Origin: Basidiobolus meristosporus CBS 931.73
Taxonomy: Eukaryota; Basidiobolomycota; Basidiobolomycetes; Basidiobolales; Basidiobolaceae
Assembly: GCA_002104905.1 (NCBI GenBank)
Contig: MCFE01000331.1
Coordinates: 29,075 to 93,074 of the forward strand
DNA length: 64,000 nucleotides
Direction of reading: 5' to 3'
In this document: piece after piece, positions 22,978 to 33,603 of the stretch
Numbering within the stretch: the first letter of the stretch is position 1
How the letters are laid out: every line of letters starts with the position of its first letter
Position numbers and translations under genes: made by a program
Notes under the pieces: model-generated
What the model saw: only the letters and a program-made list of their open reading frames with translations
Databases searched by the model: none
Told to the model about the DNA's origin: nothing

Positions 22978-23613
22978 TAGACTTGTTCCATTGTATTGTG
23001 CCAGGGTGCACGGTGCAATCTGTGGTCTCTAAGAATAATGGGGGCAATATTGTAGCTACCAGTAGGCAGGATTGCTCTTGGACAATTTTGCACCATGTGG
23101 GACAATCTTGCACACTATGGCACAATCCAACACAATGAGGTTGGCACAACTGGTTGCGCCCACCTGGAATGTTTGCATTACATGCATGATTAGATACCGC
23201 TATTATGGTAGGTAAAATCCAGTATTTGGATATGTTTCTTTAATGTAAATGGAAATAAATGCATATCACACTATAAGCTACATTGATACTTACCATTTTG
23301 GTTACCATCACTCCAATTGGATGGCAGCTCAGTGGTTAATTGGTCCAAAAGTATCCTGAAGCTTTCAGCCCCCAATTGCCTCTTTGACCAATACACAAGC
23401 TACCTGATTTGCCATCAAATATCCCATTTTGCCCATTAAGCCAGTAAATCCCTGATCCTAGTGATTGGACAAGGTGTCATAGCTAGCACGCAATCAATTG
23501 TATGAGTGCAAATCAGATCAAATGGCTGCACTGGTGCCACAAATGATGTATACATATACAAGGTGTTTATTTATAGGGGTCCTGTCCCAAATGTGAGACA
23601 ACCATGATATGGC

Positions 23614-24958
23614 TTATATCAAAAATTTAGTGATCACTGATTTGCAATGGCCTGATGCGGATTGCAAATAAAAATGCGTTGTTTGGATCTTTACAAATAA
23701 TAGCAATTCAATTTGATTGCATAATCTTCTCCTACGCTTTTTTCTCATAGGGATTACTACTGAAGCATTTGTCAGTGATTCACTTTGCACACCTAAGCTA
23801 CTTTCTTGTTGACTATCCTTTGGGCTACTTGTGTATTCATAGTCAGTATTTTGCATCCTAGTTGATGAGCATGATGCTGCAGCTTGGCCGTGCTGAATTG
23901 CTCTGGATGATGCAACTGAGCTGGCCTGCAGTGCTACGTGCTGACACGTTCTTTTACTTGCCAAAGGCTCTGGTGGTGGAGGCACTTCATGTGGGTCATC
24001 ATCCCTCAGTTCACCAGAAGAAACTCACTGATGGTCAGGTGTAATGGCACCACAGACGCAACTTGATGTGCTGGCATGGCCCTTGGCTGAGTTTGATGTG
24101 ATGCTGCTTGTTGACACAACTTGGCCCGCTCCAATGGACTTGTGTCTTTTTGAGCAGTTTGGCAGGTTCTGGTGGTTTTGCTCGGAAGCGCGCACATTGA
24201 CCAAATACACATTGAGTCAATGCAGGGCACTCTTGGGAAGGGTGTTGGCATAGGTTGGACTGACATGTGCTGGCACGCTCAAGTTGCAAGGGATGGTAAA
24301 GAATCCAGCAAGGCATGCTGGCGCAATCTTACAATGTTGCTGGCGGTCTGTATTCCCGCTCTTCAAGCTCACCTTTTGACTCCTCAAGGTATTCACCTAC
24401 CCTCTGTCTAATACTTTGCAACTGTTGCCTGGATAAGTCCTGTGTATATTGCTCTTGGAGGCCACTCAGCTCTACTAATATATCATGTAATACATTAGTC
24501 ATTTGAGGCAAAAACTCATTCAAAATCTCTTTGGTTCCCAAAGTCAAGGCACAAACAGATGCATCCAGCCTGTACTGTGCAAATTGCACGCAAAATTGTT
24601 CCTGCATGGCTTCCTCATCAAATCCCCTCACTCTCAGCTCATTCTTGATTTCAATACTTGTCTTGTTATATATCTTCTTATATATATATGCGGGCATCTT
24701 GATGTAGAACCTATGCCACAGCTTACTACTCAGGTTCTTCCATTACTGTCAGCTCACCAAGGTATCTAGTTCTGCTAGATTAATGAGTAGTGCCCAAATA
24801 TCTGTATGAAGGCTCATCAAAAACACTTGGGCCATACTGAAATTATTTGGCAAGAACTCAAACAGATCTGACATTGCTTTTTCCAGTCTGGACCACGCTT
24901 GTGAGCTGGGGGATGTCTTGATCACATGACAACCACAAACACCCATGCCAAGTTTCAA
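23614..24958 (-). pseudogene. H2 second gene, unknown function
   Basis: The order on minus mirrors H1. A block with 'AWSRLEKAMSDLFEFLPN' (24958-24749) is followed by an open 122-codon frame from an ATG at 24697 ('KKIYNKTSIEIKNELR', 'LGTKEILNEFLPQM') and a Pro/Ser/Gln-rich section down to 23614. Shared order in two inverted copies shows it belongs to the element. The solo LTR at 24914 cuts into its 5' side. Whether the parts were once joined by splicing is unknown. Confidence 0.5.
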
Positions 24959-25420
24959 CTTCCTAGCTCAATTTCTGAGAGATTCCCTCTGGAACCTTCT
25001 ACCACATTCCACAAAGTTCCTGACCATTCCAAACCATTGTTACACAATGGAACATTCCATGGAAGCTTCCCATTGTATTTTTCATAGTCCAGTACCATAT
25101 ATGGAAATACCGGGTCACATAATCAGGTGACCAAATTCATTTCCCTATCCTGTCTCAGCGCCTTGCCTTCTATATTATTATCCCCAGCACTGCTGCTGTG
25201 CCTCACCCCACAACCCCATTAGTATTAGCTAATATCTCTTGGCATCAGTATAGCCAAAAAGTATATATAGTCCATCTCCCCTTAGGTATTCCTCAGTCTG
25301 ATAAACACAGGTCTTGAATAAACAGCCTTGCCTTGAATCCTGTCTTGCCTTGATGATCCACATCTAAGTCCTTTCCTGCCATGCTCAGCTTTTCCTCCGG
25401 CCTTGTGTCTATTCATAACA
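24914..25420 (+). mobile_element. Solo LTR of a third family
   Basis: This 507-bp piece is absent from H1 at the same place. It begins TGTCTTGATC and ends TTCATAACA, and is flanked by GGGGA (24909-24913) and GGGGT (25421-25425), a 5-bp duplication with one mismatch. Inside are TATATATAG near 25263 and an AATAAA at about 25317-25322, as expected for an LTR promoter and poly(A) signal. Orientation is inferred from these signals. No internal region remains. Confidence 0.7.
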
Positions 25421-25538
25421 GGGGTGGATTTTGTCTGGATTGAACTAAATATGAGTTGAGACTTGGTATAGGGACCATAGTGATAGATTTGGATACTTAT
25501 ACTGTTGTGTGTTGGCATCAACCTGGTCTTATATGAAA

Positions 25539-26273
25539 TAGACTTGTTCCGTTGGATAGTGCCACATTGGGCCATGAGTGCCAAATGATGCCATAGTGTG
25601 CCAGAAAGGTCAAGTGAGCCTATACTTGGCCACAGAGTGTGAAACATAGCTCTGCATCTTGATGTAAAGCAGCCCCTGTGTTTCACCCATTGCGCAGGAG
25701 AAAATTCATTTTTTGACCTTTTTTTGTGGATCAATGTAGCTCAGGATGTGTAAGAGCACAGGAGAACTGAAGATATGCATCTGGTACTCAATACCTATGG
25801 CACTCTGAATCTAGCTCCTGTAGCTTGTATCATGTCACAAAAATGAATGGCACTATCTTGGTCCACTGGTACTGTCTGGCACTATATTTAAATATTAGCC
25901 CTAAAGTAAGATCTATACAAAGCACTTATAGTGCCAGACAGTACCAGTGGACCAAGATAGTGCCATTCATTTTTGTGACATGATACAAGCTACAGGAGCT
26001 AGATTCAGAGTGCCATAGGTATTGAGTACCAGATGCATATCTTCAAGCTTCTTGTGCTCTAACACTTCCTGCACAACATTGATCCAAAAAAAAGGTCAAA
26101 AAATGGATTTTCTCCAACTCAATGGGTGAAACACAGGGGCTGCTTTGCATGAAGATGCAGAGCTATGTTTCACACTCTGTGGCCAGGTAGAGGCTCACTT
26201 GGCCTCTCTGGCACACTATAGCATCATTTGGCACTCATGGCTCAATGTGGCACTATCCAACGGAACAAGTCTA
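25539..26273. mobile_element. Palindromic foldback element F1
   Basis: F1 is 735 bp. Two near-perfect inverted arms (25539-25886 and 25927-26273) flank a 40-nt loop. The ends read TAGACTTGTTCCGTTGGATA, like the ends of H1 and H2, so it is probably a nonautonomous relative moved by the H transposase. It interrupts H2 at a site that is uninterrupted in H1 (about 18822). There is no coding content. A single strand could fold into a hairpin of nearly 350 bp. Confidence 0.88.
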
Positions 26274-26571
26274 CTATATATGAAAACTAATGTGATTGTT
26301 GAATTTCCATATATTATGCATGATGCATCTTGGATTGCATTGACACGGATCAGATGACATCAATTGCAGACTTCCTACTTGATCATAGACTTGTGAGCAA
26401 AACATCAAAAAAAATACCCAGTCATTGTTTGAGGATGATTTTTGAGACATAATGATGGGATACATGGCAATTGATGGAGAGTTAATCATAATGCATGGAA
26501 AATCAGATAAATAAGGTACACTGTGCCAAATTGAATCAAATCATCTCAGTGCAATCCTTTCCAACTATAAT

Positions 26572-27456
26572 ATGAATTACTCAACTGAATGGTCTTTTCT
26601 CATCAATCCCATCACTGCCACTGGATTTCCTTTTGACACACTAGAGGAGATCTATTCCAAGTACTGTGGTCCATCTACCCCAATCTACTCAAGGAGATCC
26701 CTTGTTAAGCTTCTCTGCTATTACAAGAGCTATTGCCCTACAAGGTTTCATCCCACCATCCATGGCAACAAAAGTCCTAGAAGCTTTCATTCTCAGCGGA
26801 CAGCAATGGAGAACCACCTTGCAGAGTGTATGAATAACTTAGAGCAAGCTTGGAGTACTAGGTTTAGAAGCTCCAATAGACTTCCATATCCCAGAGTGTT
26901 CAGCAACAGGTTCCATATAAGGAGTATTTTGGATACCTTCCCAGTCAGCATTAACAGATCTTCTAGAGGGCAGAGGAACTTTTATTCTGGCAAGTACAAG
27001 GCACACTGTGTGAAGTTTCAAGCTCTGCCTGACATTGAGGGTAACATCATCTGGTTTAGTGGGCCATTTGCTGGAAGTAGGCATGACAAAGCACTCTGGG
27101 TAGAGAATCATCCAGAATTTGGTGGAGGGGAGAAATATATGGCAGACTTAGCTTATATAGGAGAGGACTGTCAGAGATTAGGATGTATTACAGCTTATAG
27201 GAAGCCAAGGAATGGTGCACTTAGCAGGAAGCAGAAGCTCTACAATGAGATGTTTAAGCATTTCATAGTGAGAATAGAGCATACATTTGGATATCTGAAG
27301 AGATTCAGCATAATGGCAGGTAAATACAGAGGAAAGTCATTTATAGGAAAAATCAGCAGAATAGGTAAAATAGTTAAGATACTTATCAATGCACAATATA
27401 TTTATACAAGAAGACATCCACTGAGAGAAATGTGTCTGGAGCATTATGAAGAGTAA
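26572..27456 (+). CDS. Harbinger/IS5-like DDE transposase, open reading frame intact (H2)
   Basis: This 294-codon frame starts at an ATG at 26572 and ends with TAA. The fold pattern is that of the DDE_Tnp_4 superfamily: 'LDTFPV' with D121, then 'YSGKYKAHCVK' (138-148), 'GPFAGSRHD' (164-172), 'MADLAYIG' with D192, the 'LSRKQKLYNE' block (217-226), and 'IEHTFGYLKRF' with E236. This gives the full D-D-E triad and the conserved HD pair. The enzyme would cut and paste its element through the TIRs in the nucleus. The N-terminus has no clear helix-turn-helix, so a 5' exon may be missing or DNA binding may rest on the second protein. Compared with H1 it lacks the nonsense codon. It is the best candidate for a functional DNA transposase in the window. 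Confidence 0.83.
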   Translation: MNYSTEWSFLINPITATGFPFDTLEEIYSKYCGPSTPIYSRRSLVKLLCYYKSYCPTRFHPTIHGNKSPRSFHSQRTAMENHLAECMNNLEQAWSTRFRSSNRLPYPRVFSNRFHIRSILDTFPVSINRSSRGQRNFYSGKYKAHCVKFQALPDIEGNIIWFSGPFAGSRHDKALWVENHPEFGGGEKYMADLAYIGEDCQRLGCITAYRKPRNGALSRKQKLYNEMFKHFIVRIEHTFGYLKRFSIMAGKYRGKSFIGKISRIGKIVKILINAQYIYTRRHPLREMCLEHYEE

Positions 27457-27594
27457 ATAGATCAAGTAAAGCATTACTCTGAGCAACATAAGTAAAATTG
27501 AGTAAAATTACCAGTAACTATAACCTACCACTGGCATGTTGGTAGAAATTATAGTGCCAGATAGTATTAGATCAATCTGGCACTATAAACAGGC

Positions 27595-27787
27595 TAGTAA
27601 TTCTACATAAAGTGAGGGATAACTTATGCAATAAGGTAGGCAGCTGTGATAGTCAGCCAGCTTATGGGATAGTACTGTTCAAGTAAGATAAATGGGATAA
27701 AACCAATTAAGGGTAGTAGAGATATAGGGAAGTAAAAAATATGGGAATGAGCACATCTGTTAGCGGGTGTAACAGTGACCCCACTAC
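27595..27787 (-). repeat. Possible LTR edge of an unknown element
   Basis: On minus this short piece begins TGTAGTGGGGTCACTGTTAC at about 27786 and ends where H2 is truncated. A TG start and a location between two truncated elements fit an LTR fragment. There is no second copy in the window, so this is tentative. Confidence 0.3.
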
Positions 27788-30578
27788 ACCATGTTGTTTT
27801 TCCCAGGGCAGTATACAATCTCCAAGTCAAATTGCTGAATGTATTCACTTCATATTGTCATTCTTCTAGAGAGTACCTTATGAGTAAATATATGCTTGAG
27901 GGAGGCATGATCGGTCTTCACAGTGCACTTGACTCCTTCAATATGGCATCTCAATGTCTTCAAGCAGTGTATTGTAGCAAGCATACCCTTCTCATGCATT
28001 GGATAGTTTTGTACTGCAGAGTTCAGTTTTGTGGATTCAAAGGCAACTGGTTAGTCCTTTCCCTTGTGTTCTTGGCTCAGCACTCCACCAATTGCATAGT
28101 CTGAAGCATTGGTGTGCAGAGTAAACTCTTATCTGAATTCAGGTATTTGTAAGCTTGGTAGCTTAGCAAGTTCATTCTTGAGTGTCTGAAAGGAAGTCTC
28201 ACAAGCTATGTCCCACTTGTAGGTATTTTCTCTCTTGAGGATATCAGTTAAAGGGGCTGCAGTACTTGCAAAGGGCTTGACAAATCTCTGATAATAGGTG
28301 ACCATTAAAAGGATTAATCAGAGTTCTGCTATGCTATGGAGCTGCTTTGGATTCTTGATAACTTCAACCTTCTTAGGGTAAAAAGCTACTCCTGTGCTAG
28401 CCACTATGTGTCCCAGATATTCAATATGTTCCTTGAAGAATTCACACTTGGGTAGCTTGCCATAAAGCTTGTTCTCTCTTAGCCTCTGCAAGACCTTTTT
28501 AATGTGCACCAAGTGATCCTCTTCTGTCTTACTGTATATCAATATATCATCTAGGTAGATTATCACAAACTTGTCTAAGTACTCCTCAAAGACAGTCTGC
28601 ATCAGGATTATGAATGTTGCAGGTGCATTGCAGAGGCCAAAGCTCCTGACTAAGTACTTGTAATATCCATATCTGGTCCTGAATGCTGTCTTGGGGATGT
28701 CTTCTGGCTTTATCCTAATCTGGTTGTATCCTGACATGTGGTCAATCTTGCTGAGTATAGTGGCTCCATTGAGTTGGTCCAAAAGTTCATCAATCCAAGG
28801 TATGGGGTACTTGTTCTTCACAATAACTGAGTTGAGGGCATTGTAGTCAATGGATATCCTAGATGTTCAATCCTTCTTCACAAAAGGTACTGGTGCTCTC
28901 CAAGGTAACTTGCTGGGTCAGATATATCCTTCCTCCAGTAACTGATTTATTGTCTCTTCATCTCTTCCAACTCCAATGAATTCATGCTACAAGGTGTCTT
29001 ACTCACTGGAGGGCTATCTCCTGTTTCAATGGCATGATCCACATCTCTGACAGGTGATAGGCATACAAGCTCATCTGGAAATACACTGAATATTCCTTCA
29101 AAAGAGTCTGGACCTTCAGGGGTACTGGAGTAGAGGAATCCTCCTGCAATGCCGCCATGAGGAACATCTGGGAGCCTTTTCTTAGTGCTCTACAGAACTG
29201 CGTCTTGTTAAGCTCACTTGTTTCACACACACTGATATTGACAAAGTTAAAATCCAGTCTGGCAGGTAATAGCTCATAGGTCTTGTTGTCCTTCTGGATC
29301 TGAGTAGCATGGGTTCTCCAGCTGATTGATGGACTACAACAAAATAGCCATGTATTCTTCAGTACAAGGTCAAACTTGCAGTTCCTAAATATATAGGCCT
29401 GTAGATCTTTGTTATAGTCATTGATATTCATCCTTACTAGCTGAGTAGTACAGTTGATTATGTGAGAGTTACCATCAGCTGTTGAGACTGAAGTTGACTT
29501 GGTGGGTTCCAAGTTGATTCCAGCTTTCAAAGCAAATTGCTCTGACATGTGCTCATGCAATGCTCCTGAGTCAATCATGATCTTGGCAGGTACTTCATTG
29601 TTTACTCCATTCAAGTATAATAGCTTTCCTGAGTTTGAGTTCATTTGGGATAGGTATTTTTCTGTCATATGGAAGGTGAGTTCTGAGTCTTCTTCAAGTT
29701 CATTCTCCCTATTATTGTACTCCAGGGCTTCAATATGGTTAAAGGTTCCTGATGGCTGGTGTCCATTTCTTCTCTGAAGGTAGTACTTTGCAATATCCCT
29801 GTTGGTGGCATAGTCCTTGATTCTTACGTTCTTCTGAGGTAGAATTCTTCTGTATGGTATCCATTTCTATTGGCACTGCTTCTGATTATCTTCTTTCATA
29901 GGGATAGTAGCCTCTCTGATTAGTCATTTTGGGCTTCCCAACTCCAAACATAGCTGAGTCATAGTCAATGGCAATCTTGATGGCTTCTTCAAAAGTCTGA
30001 GGTCTTTGATAATTCATTTTCAAACGTGTTCTTTTTTTCAGCCCATCAATAAAGTTTTCAACTTGATCCAGAGGGTCCATTCCTTCAATTTGTCCAAGTA
30101 GACATCAATATTCATAGATGTACTCTTGAACCATTCCTTTCTGTCTGAGTGTCTTCAACTTTCTTCTTGGTAGTGTCTGTTGGAATGGGGGTTTAAAGGT
30201 ACCCTGAATTTCCAACACAAACTCATCCCAGGTAGAGATTGTAAAGCATCCCATCATGGTGGCTGACCTGGTCTTTTTGTGGTACCACTGTAAAGCTGCA
30301 TCTGCCAGGTACAAGGCTGCATAATGTAACTTGCTTTCTGCAGCAATTCCCTTAGCCCTGAAAGCTTCTTCAATCTGGAAGAGCTAAGTTCCCAGGTTTT
30401 CATCAACTCTACCATGGTACTGATTGACCTTCACACTAAAGTTGCTTTTGACAGGGTTTTGCTGGCTTTGGGTCATGGTAGTCATTCTGTGTTGCTGCTG
30501 GCTAAGGATCTGGAGTAACTGTTGCTGCTGGGCCAGGATTTGCTGCATAGCACTCTTCCACGCTTGATTATTGGACAT
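27788..30578 (-). pseudogene. Gypsy G1 gag-pol remnant
   Basis: The Gag ATG is at 30578 ('MSNNQAWKSAMQQILAQQQ'), followed by a Gln-rich stretch. Gag continues in pieces (30314-30105, 30080-29886). A protease-region frame lies at 29668-29003, where the site reads D-S-G-A-L in place of D-S-G-A-S. Reverse transcriptase is open from 28821 to 28318 with the catalytic 'IYLDD' box. The end falls in RNase H near 27790. At least four frameshifts or stops separate the parts. The zinc knuckle segment is badly eroded compared with G7. Confidence 0.85.
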
Positions 30579-30618
30579 CTTGAGAGAGGCTTCTTCTTTC
30601 TTCAGAAGGGGAGTTTCT

Positions 30619-30636
30619 GGTTATTACTGCTACTAA
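30619..30636 (-). promoter_or_regulatory. Gypsy primer-binding site (G1)
   Basis: Directly inside the 5' LTR the minus strand reads TTAGTAGCAGTAATAACC. G4 has TTGGTAGCAGCAATAACC and G5 TTGGTAGCAGTGATAACC. The TGGTAGC start is what pairs with a tRNA 3' ACCA end. A near match to fungal initiator tRNA-Met is plausible but imperfect. Confidence 0.5.
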
Positions 30637-31004
30637 TGTTACAAGTTTGGTAAAAGAGTTGTAGAGGAATAGGGAGCTTAGCTAGTATTTCATTCACTAA
30701 AACTTGAACTGATTTTAATTAAGGTTTCAGCAGTTCCTTAAATATATTTTGTCAGATCAATTACTGACTAATTGTATTTCCTAATGTAGGCTGTGGCTGA
30801 TGACTCATTTGTTTACATCATCATCACCCAATATGATTGTATTTAATATATCTATTTCTGTCTGATAAGGATCTGCTGATTCACTTGCTGACTAATGCTA
30901 CTGATTTGATACATAATACTGATATGCTAATAAGCTAAACATATAACTAAATAATTTGACTAAAAACAGATCTAACTTAAACATTCAAGCGGTAGATCAT
31001 AACA
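30637..31004 (-). repeat. Gypsy LTR (G1, 5')
   Basis: A 368-bp LTR, TGTTACAAG...GATCATAACA on the plus strand, with terminal inverted repeat TGTTA/TAACA. It is the same family as at 43973, 46189, 50753 and 59953, but more diverged. Confidence 0.88.
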
Positions 31005-32174
31005 ATCCTAGCTAGCCCCATAAGTAAGGAAGGAAGCTGTGTATTGACTTTCAAGGAAGAACCCTATGTACCACCAAGAGTCAAAGGCCTATCTTAGGTA
31101 AATGGGCCAGAGCACAAGGACTAATTTTCAGTTTTGACACCTCTGAATAAAGACTGTGGCATATTATCCATAGGTAGTAGGAAGTGTTTGATTACTTCTG
31201 TTGTTGATAAATCAGTGTACACTGGGGTGTGTCTCATACAAAGAAAGGAAGAAGGTTTGTTTAAGCTTGGGTAACATAAAGCCATGATGGAGAGAAAAAC
31301 AGATGAATGAATTGCAAAAGTATACACTAAGAGTGGCAAAATTTTACCCCAAGAATCCTCATCTGCTTGTGCAAATTATGTGCACTATAGCCAGGGACTT
31401 CTGCACCATATCCTCCCTTGCAAAAGGAAGTATCAGAAATTTCAAATTGATCACCATTAACAAGTGAGATGGATGATCCATGATCCAAGACTATGGTACT
31501 ATTCCGGGTAGAAAATGGTGATACAGCAATACAATTTGAGAATGCAAATACAGGTATACATATTCAGAACATATTGCTTAGCTATGGAGAGTAAAGACTC
31601 CCTGATTAGCCTTGAAACAGAGTTTTGCCAACCTGCAACAACCAATGGACCACTGTACTGTTTTGCCACTAGTTGGGGCCTGGTTGAGCACTATACACAA
31701 TGTGCAATATTGCACAAAAATTCCAGTGCACTAACACTGGAGTAGCTCATTAAAAGTTTGATGTAGTGATGGCAAATATGATTTTCATCATACCAGGAGT
31801 CTTAGGCTTCAGTATATCAGAGGCATTATGTTCACTTCTTTGATAAAGTTAGCACACACTATCAATTGTTTAGCTCACACACTATGTAAGTAAGTTATCC
31901 ATACTTCAAGTAGTTGGGTGGCAATAATGCACTCATATAAGTCATCAGCCACAACTGTCAAATGGAGGCTTTCATGATCTACTAACCCATCAGGCTGGTT
32001 AATGCACAGAAGCTTTTCCTTCTTTTCTTTCATGAGTTTGGCCCTTGTATAGCTTGTCAAGTCATCAGTTGATATTATTAAATACTGCGCTTCACCTGAG
32101 GATAGATTCTGCAAAGGTCAACAACAATCAGAGTGAATTGATCTATTTTCTTCTTAATTCTTAACATATAACTG
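31005..32174. other. Unassigned DNA with a possible integrase scrap
   Basis: Most of this stretch has no recognisable coding content. On minus, 32114-31875 contains 'YLIISTDDLTSYTRAKLM', which resembles the integrase core start of another gypsy lineage (the R/T-DDL...A motif). It is isolated and does not match the gypsy family of this window. Treat it as a weak hint of a separate, eroded retroelement. Confidence 0.35.
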
Positions 32175-33086
32175 AGTGACCATGATGCAAGCAACTGAGT
32201 CATCAGCAGCAATCTACATAAAGAAACAAATTAATCAGCAATTCATCTGGCAAAAATGTGTATAAAGAGCTACTGGAACCCAAATGAAAATCAGTACAAG
32301 TTTTATTGAAAACAATACTAGCCAAACTTCCTATTCCTCAGCAACATTGATGTTAAGACTTGTAACAGCCATTAAGAACCTTCAATGACATCAAAGCCCT
32401 GGAGCACAGTAACATGGAGGACAAACTTGAAGTAGACTCAGAACTCACCTTCCATATGACAGAAGAATACTAGTCCCAAATGACCTCAGACTCAGGGAAG
32501 TTATAATATCTGAATGGAGCAGTTGACAGAGTACTTACTAAGATCATAATTGACTCAAGAGCATCACACAATCACATGGCAGAGCAATATACTGTAACAG
32601 CTGGAATCCAATTAGCACCCACCATATCTACTTCTGTTTGAGCAGCTAATGTGAACTCTCACATAATCAACCTTATTACTCAGCCAGTAAGAATGAAGAT
32701 CAATGACTATGAAGAAGACCTACAAGCATATATATTTTGGACCCGCAAGTTTGGCCATGCACTTGGAAAAGCCTTGCTACTTTGTTGTAATCCATCAAGC
32801 AACTGGAGAACCCATGCTACTCAGATCCAGAAGGACAACAAGTCCTATGAGTTATTACCTGCCAGACTGTATTTTAACTTGGTCAATTCTAGTGTGTGTG
32901 ATACAAGTGAACTTGACAAGACACAGTTCTGATGCAAACCATATTCCAGGAGTACTTGGACAAGATTGTGATAGTCTAACTGGACAACATATTGATATAC
33001 AGCAAGACAGTAGAACACCACTTGGTGCTCATTGAAAGGTCTTAAACAAGCTAAGAGAGAATAAGCTTTATGGCAAGCTATCAAAG
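32175..33086 (+). pseudogene. Gypsy relic G2, internally deleted
   Basis: 32175-32367 is the 3' part of a plus-oriented gypsy LTR ending AGACTTGTAACA. It is followed directly by the end of gag and the protease region. A good frame runs 32651-32932, matching residues ~208-300 of the G7 polyprotein, with a damaged D-S-R-A protease site just upstream (about 32553). At about 32932 the sequence jumps to reverse transcriptase near the catalytic box (Y-L-D-D is degraded), then ends at the next LTR. It is thus a heavily deleted copy. Confidence 0.75.
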
Positions 33087-33450
33087 TAATCTCCTGCTTG
33101 AATGTTTAAGTTAGGTAAGCTTTTAGTCAACTCAAATAGTTTTATGTTTAGCCTATCAGTGTATCAGTGTTATCTATCAAATCAGTAGCATTAGCCAGCA
33201 AATGAATCAGCATATCCTTATCAGACAGATGTAGATATATCAAATAGGATCTTATTGGGTGATGATGATGCAATCAAATGAGTCACAAGCCACAACCTAC
33301 ATTAGCAAATATAATTAGTCAGCAATTGATCTGCTAAAATGTATATATGGAGCTGCTAGAATCTCAATAAAAATCAGTTCAAGTTTTTGTGAATACAATA
33401 CTGTCTAAACTTCCTACTCCTCTTCAACTCTGATACCAAGACTTGGACCA
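33087..33450 (+). repeat. Gypsy LTR (G3, 5')
   Basis: This plus-oriented copy of the gypsy LTR is diverged at its start (TAATCTCCTGCTTGAATG where other copies have TTATGATCTGCCGCTTGAATG) and ends GACTTGGACCA. It may also have served as the 3' LTR of G2, since G2 ends at its left edge. Confidence 0.8.
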
Positions 33451-33468
33451 TTGATAGCAACAATAACC
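33451..33468 (+). promoter_or_regulatory. Gypsy primer-binding site (G3)
   Basis: TTGATAGCAACAATAACC follows the LTR at once and matches the site in G4, G5 and G1 with a few changes. Confidence 0.5.
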
Positions 33469-33603
33469 AGAAACCTCCCCCCTGAAGACAGAAGGGGCCA
33501 ACCTGCAAGATGTCTCAAGATCAAGAATGGAAGAATGCAATGCTGCAAATCCTAGCCTAACAGCAACAGTTACTCCAGATCCTTAGCCAGGAGCAGCAAG
33601 GAA

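Larger units (their letters stand above)
22978..27594 (+). mobile_element. DDE transposon H2, inverted relative to H1
   Basis: H2 starts TAGACTTGTTCCATTGTATT at 22978 and is colinear with H1 in reverse. Two elements sit inside it: a solo LTR (24914-25420) and palindromic F1 (25539-26273). Without them it is about 3.4 kb, like H1. Its right end stops at about 27594 inside the terminal region (...CACTATAAACAGGCT), so the last ~35 bp with the second TIR are missing. It may have lost mobility in cis even though its transposase gene is open. Confidence 0.78.
27788..31004 (-). mobile_element. Ty3/gypsy relic G1 with 5' LTR
   Basis: G1 runs on minus from a complete 5' LTR (30637-31004) through a primer site and gag-pol to about 27788, where it is cut inside RNase H. 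Integrase and the 3' LTR are missing. It is the most diverged of the minus-strand gypsy copies. Confidence 0.85.
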
